From Candidatus Caldilinea saccharophila (GTDB taxonomy: Bacteria > Chloroflexota > Anaerolineae > Caldilineales > Caldilineaceae), in NCBI GenBank assembly GCA_016710365.1, contig JADJVW010000012.1:1-64000 (forward strand): a stretch of 64,000 nt of DNA, given 5' to 3'. The notes beneath the pieces are model-generated. The model made no database searches and was not told the DNA's origin. It saw nothing but the letters and a program-made list of their open reading frames with translations. Below are positions 58,425 to 64,000 of the stretch, in pieces. Numbering within the stretch: the first letter of the stretch is position 1; each line of letters opens with the position of its first letter. A program made the position numbers and the translations under genes.

Positions 58425-58720
58425 TGTCGGATCGGGTCTCCGATTTTGCTCTCATCATCGGGCACATTTGGCGCTGCACCAGTTGCCGCAACGCGTTGGT
58501 GGATAACCCTTCTGCCATGTGGATTGGCTACAAACTGACGGAAGCGCAGCGTACATGTCTCACCAATTTAAGTGAGGACGACTTTCATACGATCACGCGC
58601 CTTGCCGAACTCACCGGGCTGACCGCGCGCGAGATCGACGCCGCCATCGACCACCCGCGTGCACGCCTGCGCCACCTCGGCAGCATCAAAGGTGAACTCC
58701 GCTCCGGCTTGAGCTGGTAA
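58424..58720 (+). CDS. Small protein of unknown function (98 aa)
   Basis: The ATG overlaps the deoC stop (TGATG), which argues that it is translated. The protein has a CxxC pair (WRCTSCRNALV), a middle stretch YKLTEAQRTCLTNLSEDDF, and a helix-rich part TRLAELTGLTAREIDAAIDH that resembles a helix-turn-helix. There is no signal peptide or membrane segment. The family is not recognised. A small regulator or metal-binding accessory protein would fit, but this is a guess. Confidence 0.55.
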
Positions 58721-58742
58721 GCACAGAAAGCCACGATTCAGC

Positions 58743-59457
58743 ATGAAACAGATCCTGCCCGGTTTGTGGGAAATCGATGAGATCGGCGATATCGTCCATT
58801 GCTATCTGTGGGAATGGAGCGGCGGCTTGACCTTGATTGACGTGGGGATGCCTACTCACGTGCACACGCTGCTTGATGCACTGACCGCGAAAGGTTATGC
58901 GCTGCACAACGTGCGACGCGTGATCATTACCCACGGCGACGCCGACCACATGGGGGGCGTTGCCAAGCTGAAAAAGGCCACCGGCGCAGTGGTCGGCTGC
59001 CATTCGGTGGAGAAGGTGCTGCTGGAGCATCCCTCCAAGCGCGTGCCTGCCTCGCTCCTCCTGCGCCCGGTTTTTGCCCTGCTTCGTCTTGCCCCTCAAT
59101 TCAACGTGTTGCCGGTCACGCCGGACGAACTCTACGTCGATGGACAGCAGACGCCGGAGGGCTTCACCGTGATCCACACGCCGGGTCACACGCCGGGTCA
59201 CATCTCGCTGCTGCACCGCGAGAAACGCTTCCTGATTGTCGGGGACGCACTCAACAACCGGGGCGGTAAGTTGCAACTGCCGCCCCCCACTCTTTACGCC
59301 GGATATGCACAACGCACAACGCAGCGTCTGGAAGTTGGCCAAGAAATATGGCGAAGATTTCGACGTGATGGTCTTTGGCCACGGCCCGCCCATCCTGCAG
59401 AACGGCGGGCGCAAGGTGCAGTCCCTGGTGACGCAGATTTTCTCATCCGAAGTATAA
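58743..59457 (+). CDS. MBL-fold metallo-hydrolase (frameshifted)
   Basis: A beta-lactamase-fold hydrolase of ~238 residues when repaired. The metal motif reads THGDADHMGG, i.e. H-x-D-x-D-H, with Asp where the usual HxHxDH has the second His. Further ligands are in HTPGHTPGHISLLH (a doubled HTPGH) and DALNNRGG; the last His is in VMVFGHGPPIL. The frame breaks near 59295 after GGKLQLPPP, and the last 50 residues (WKLAKKYGEDFDVMVFGHG) are in another frame, ending at 59457. The substrate is unknown; relatives include glyoxalase II-like and lactonase enzymes. Confidence 0.8.
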
Positions 59458-59541
59458 GCGTTGCCCGCGCGGCGTCCTCAGCCGAAATACTGCGCAGCGA
59501 AGGTCCGATTCTCTTCCTCTGCCAACGAGCACCTTACCCAG

Positions 59542-61188
<1,647 letters not shown>

Positions 61189-61332
61189 AGGATTTCCGCC
61201 TTTCTTAAGCAGGATGCCCGGTGTAGACACCGGATGATAGCCAACAGCAGGGTAGACCAGCTTTCGCTTATCCTGAGTGTAGCAAATTTGATGCCGAACG
61301 CATAAGACGTTTTATTTATTGAGAGAGGAACT

Positions 61333-61878
<546 letters not shown>

Positions 61879-61903
61879 TTCTTGCGCCCAAATCCCCTTT
61901 GAT

Positions 61904-61932
61904 TTGACAGTGGCAAGGGGCCGTGCTATTCT
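61904..61932 (+). promoter_or_regulatory. Promoter of tRNA-Asp
   Basis: Consensus TTGACA at 61904-61909, 17-bp spacer, TATTCT at 61927-61932. It ends 36 bp before the tRNA, giving a short leader. Confidence 0.75.
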
Positions 61933-61968
61933 TCACAACGTCAATGGATGCAGTCGCATGATTGACCT

Positions 61969-62077
<109 letters not shown>

Positions 62078-62143
62078 GTTCTGGCAACTGTTCAGGTGAT
62101 TCCGATCAGCCACAGGTTCGACGGACGGCGCCGGATGATTTTT

Positions 62144-62265
62144 GGGCTCAACCGGAATTCATGTGGTGGGGCCTTAGGTGCCGGGGACGGGCTTGCGGTG
62201 CTTCGGTTGAGCAGACAACGTTCAGCCCGTCCCCGGCACGTAACTACACGAGATCCGGTCGACCC
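62144..62265. mobile_element. MITE-like element, copy B (inverted relative to copy A)
   Basis: About 122 bp; the reverse complement matches copy A at 55023 over its whole length, including the GTGCCGGGGACGGGCT core arms and the CCGGTTGAGCC end. It is flanked by GATTTTT on both sides (62137-62143 and 62266-62272). Just beyond are AT-rich short repeats (ATATATCTATATATCTGTG, 62310-62333). Confidence 0.8.
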
Positions 62266-62347
62266 GATTTTTTTGCTAAAAATCCGTGAAAATCCGTCAA
62301 ATCCGCGGTCTATATATCTATATATCTGTGTGCGAGGCTGCGTCACC

Positions 62348-63569
62348 CTAATTGTTCAAGTTGTGCTTCACTGCATTGACGCCCTGTTTGGCCTGCGTTT
62401 CTACATCCTGCTTGGCCTTTTCCGCCTCGCTCTTTACCGTCGCCTGGGTCTTATCCTGCACTTGCTCTGCTGCCTGGAGTGCGCTTTCCTTGACCTTTTC
62501 CAGGCTCTCCTGACCGGTCTGCTTAACCTCTTCGACTACCTTCTGCGGCCTGTTTGACTTCCGGCGCCACCTCTTTGACGACGGCCTGGGCGCGCTGGGC
62601 TACATCCTCCGCCGCGGCGCGTAGCGTTCGGTCACTTGGTCGCTCGTTTCGCCCAGCCATTCATCTTCCTGGCGTGTGTGCGGCAACATCAAAGCAACGG
62701 CGCGCCCACCCAAGCGCGATAGCGCCGAACAGCAAGGGGTTGGCACTGATAGTCTGCTGTGTGGTGCGCTGTGCAGAGCGCGCATAGACCTGCGCCTGAT
62801 GGCCCACCTGTCCCGCCTGCTCCTGCACGGTTCCGCCCACGCGGCCTGCCCCTTCAGCCACTTGATGGCCAAGTTGCCCCGCCTGCTCCTGTACAGTTCC
62901 ACCCACGCGGCCTGCACCTTCAGCCACCTGGTGGCCGAACTGCCCCGCCTGGCTCTGGGCTTTACCGCCGAGAGAAGCCGCCGCATCCTGGACAGCGCCA
63001 CCGACCTGCGCAGCGGCCTCGCGTACGGTGTCGGCCGCGCCTGCGACCTTGTCCTGCGCAGTCTGTAACGCTTCCTGCGCCCAGCCATCGCCTGACCCCT
63101 GTCCGCTCGTCTCACCGTATCCATAGGAACGGTAAGCGTCAGCACCGCCATAACCTTGTTGGCGCGCCTGATATTCGTTTGTGTAGGAATCGTAACGGGG
63201 GCCACGCTGCGCCTCCGTGGCGCGCGCCTGATCGTAACGCTGGATAGGATAATCGCCCTTGCGGTCGGAAGAGCTGCTCAGCATGTCCATCAGCAACCAT
63301 CCTACGCCCGCTCCGATCAGCAGGGTGGGCAACGGGTTGCGCTTAGCTGTTTCTACCAGCGAGGACTGTAGTTGTGCACGATTTGTGGTTACGTAGTCGA
63401 CGATCGAATCTGCTGTGTCCGTCAAGGTGTCCTGAATCGCTTCTTGAGCCTGCCGGCGCAAGTTATCGGGCTGTAGCCGGTCTTGAATGGCATCGACGGT
63501 CTCGCTTAACTCGCCGCGCGTTTTTTCAATGTCGCGTCGAATTTCTTCACTGCTGGTATTGGGACTCAT
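62348..63569 (-). CDS. DUF3618-type membrane-associated protein with 22-residue repeats (frameshifted)
   Basis: The N-terminus carries the DUF3618 motif (SSEEIRRDIEKTRGELSETV, then AIQDRLQPDNLRRQA). A hydrophobic segment follows (PTLLIGAGVGWLLMDML), then a Gly/Tyr/Gln-rich linker and a long amphipathic helical part with two 22-residue repeats, each GHQVAEGAGRVGGTVQEQ plus AGQ and one residue. A further hydrophobic stretch (LLFGAIALGW) leads to LMLPHTRQEDEWLGETSDQV. The tail (EKVKESALQAAEQVQDKTQ) is LEA-like. Frames change near 62715, 62625 and 62545. The start overlaps the stop of the holin-like gene (ATGA). The pair probably acts at the envelope under stress; no biochemical role is known. 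Confidence 0.68.
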
Positions 63570-63997
63570 TGCACTTTCTCCTTGATCATATCTACATTGT
63601 TCTGCACGCTCTTGATTGTTTTCTCCGGGACGAGGTTGACTTCCTCCATGGCGCGCCGGCCTGCCATAAGAATCAGCCCGCCAACGATGAGGGTGATGGC
63701 GCCCACCAGCAGGGTGGAAACCCACAACGGGATCACAGAGGCTAACCCGTAGGCAATGCCCATCAACAAAACAATCAGCCCAGCATAGGCGATGACGCCC
63801 CCTGCAATCATAGAAGTTGCACTTTTGATGGCAGTGGAGATGGTTTCCTGTGTTTCTACGCGCGCCAGTTCAACTTCACGGCGCAACAGCACGCTCACCT
63901 GATCGGTCATCTCCGTAAAGAGCACGCCTAGCGATGGTTCGCTTTGTTGTGGCGTCACTGCAGGATCTAAATTATTTTCAGTTCCTCGGGTTACCAT
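63566..63997 (-). CDS. Phage-holin-like (YqjE/Phage_holin_3_6) membrane protein
   Basis: A 143-residue protein: a charged N-terminus with SLGVLFTEMTDQVSVLLRRE and an amphipathic helix (ELARVETQETIS), two membrane helices (MIAGGVIAYAGLIVLLMGIA; STLLVGAITLIVGGLILMAG) and a Lys/Glu-rich end. It matches the YqjE-like family of putative actinobacteriophage holins, which are chromosomal genes often next to DUF3618 proteins. It is complete (ATG 63997) and overlaps the next gene by 4 bp. No phage genes are near, so a lysis role is unlikely. Confidence 0.82.
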   Translation of the reverse strand: MVTRGTENNLDPAVTPQQSEPSLGVLFTEMTDQVSVLLRREVELARVETQETISTAIKSATSMIAGGVIAYAGLIVLLMGIAYGLASVIPLWVSTLLVGAITLIVGGLILMAGRRAMEEVNLVPEKTIKSVQNNVDMIKEKVQ

Positions 63998-64000
63998 TTC

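Noticed and set aside
63566..63997. Prophage lysis gene
   Set aside because: The holin-like family is commonly chromosomal, and no endolysin, integrase or structural phage gene is near.

Overview
The window is high-GC bacterial DNA. Gene content points to Chloroflexota, probably an Anaerolineae/Caldilinea-like lineage. This is inferred from the mix of carbohydrate ABC transport, several phytanoyl-CoA dioxygenases, a DUF5107-TPR protein, ASPIC/UnbV repeats, menaquinone genes, an M28 peptidase with a YLPLI-type tail, and many dispersed short repeats; no marker gene was placed on a tree. About 48 protein genes and one tRNA can be supported. Roughly a third of the genes, including gyrA and hrcA, are cut by single-base indels while conserved motifs continue in the next frame. 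The two indels I could resolve at base level lie in homopolymers (G4 in the lipoprotein gene, C4 in the binding-protein gene) and others lie in CG-rich runs, so most look like consensus errors, not gene decay.

Layout. 1-1367: end of an Lnt/nitrilase-type membrane protein. 1377-5425: GH2 glycosidase and UroD-like protein, reading leftward. 5712-9325: acyl-CoA ligase, PhyH oxygenase and a divergent AraC regulator. 9431-11936: FG-GAP/UnbV lipoprotein coupled to a His-rich membrane protein. 12032-19782: sugar-uptake operon (DUF5107-TPR, binding protein, two permeases, PhyH). 20164-24478: secreted lipoprotein, two GT2 glycosyltransferases, M28 peptidase. 24444-35501: a leftward run of GT2, sugar-phosphate transferase, hrcA, grpE, GNAT, sbcD, sbcC and a receiver-GAF-kinase. 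35592-46760: formimidoyltransferase, tandem FemAB protein, menB-menC, PhyH, phosphoribosyltransferase-ASCH pair, GT39-type membrane glycosyltransferase, C26 glutamine amidotransferase.

46922-51643 is an AT-richer accessory patch: a type II restriction enzyme, the remains of its DNA adenine methylase, and two degraded transposase genes of different families. From 52095 the core genome resumes with gyrA, an AlbA_2/RecG-like protein, lepB, deoC, a small ORF, an MBL hydrolase, an amidohydrolase, a probable selenoprotein, tRNA-Asp and two envelope-stress-type proteins (DUF3618 and holin-like).

The most notable observation is at 61333-61878. A peroxiredoxin-like/SelU-type gene carries an in-frame TGA exactly where its family has the first cysteine of the CxxC redox motif, with a bacterial SECIS-like hairpin correctly placed just downstream. 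Second is a ~121-bp non-coding inverted-repeat element present twice in opposite orientation (55023-55143 and 62144-62265), each copy flanked by a 7-9 bp direct repeat, i.e. a MITE. Several other families of dispersed palindromes and low-complexity inserts occur between and inside genes. No CRISPR array, rRNA or prophage was seen.
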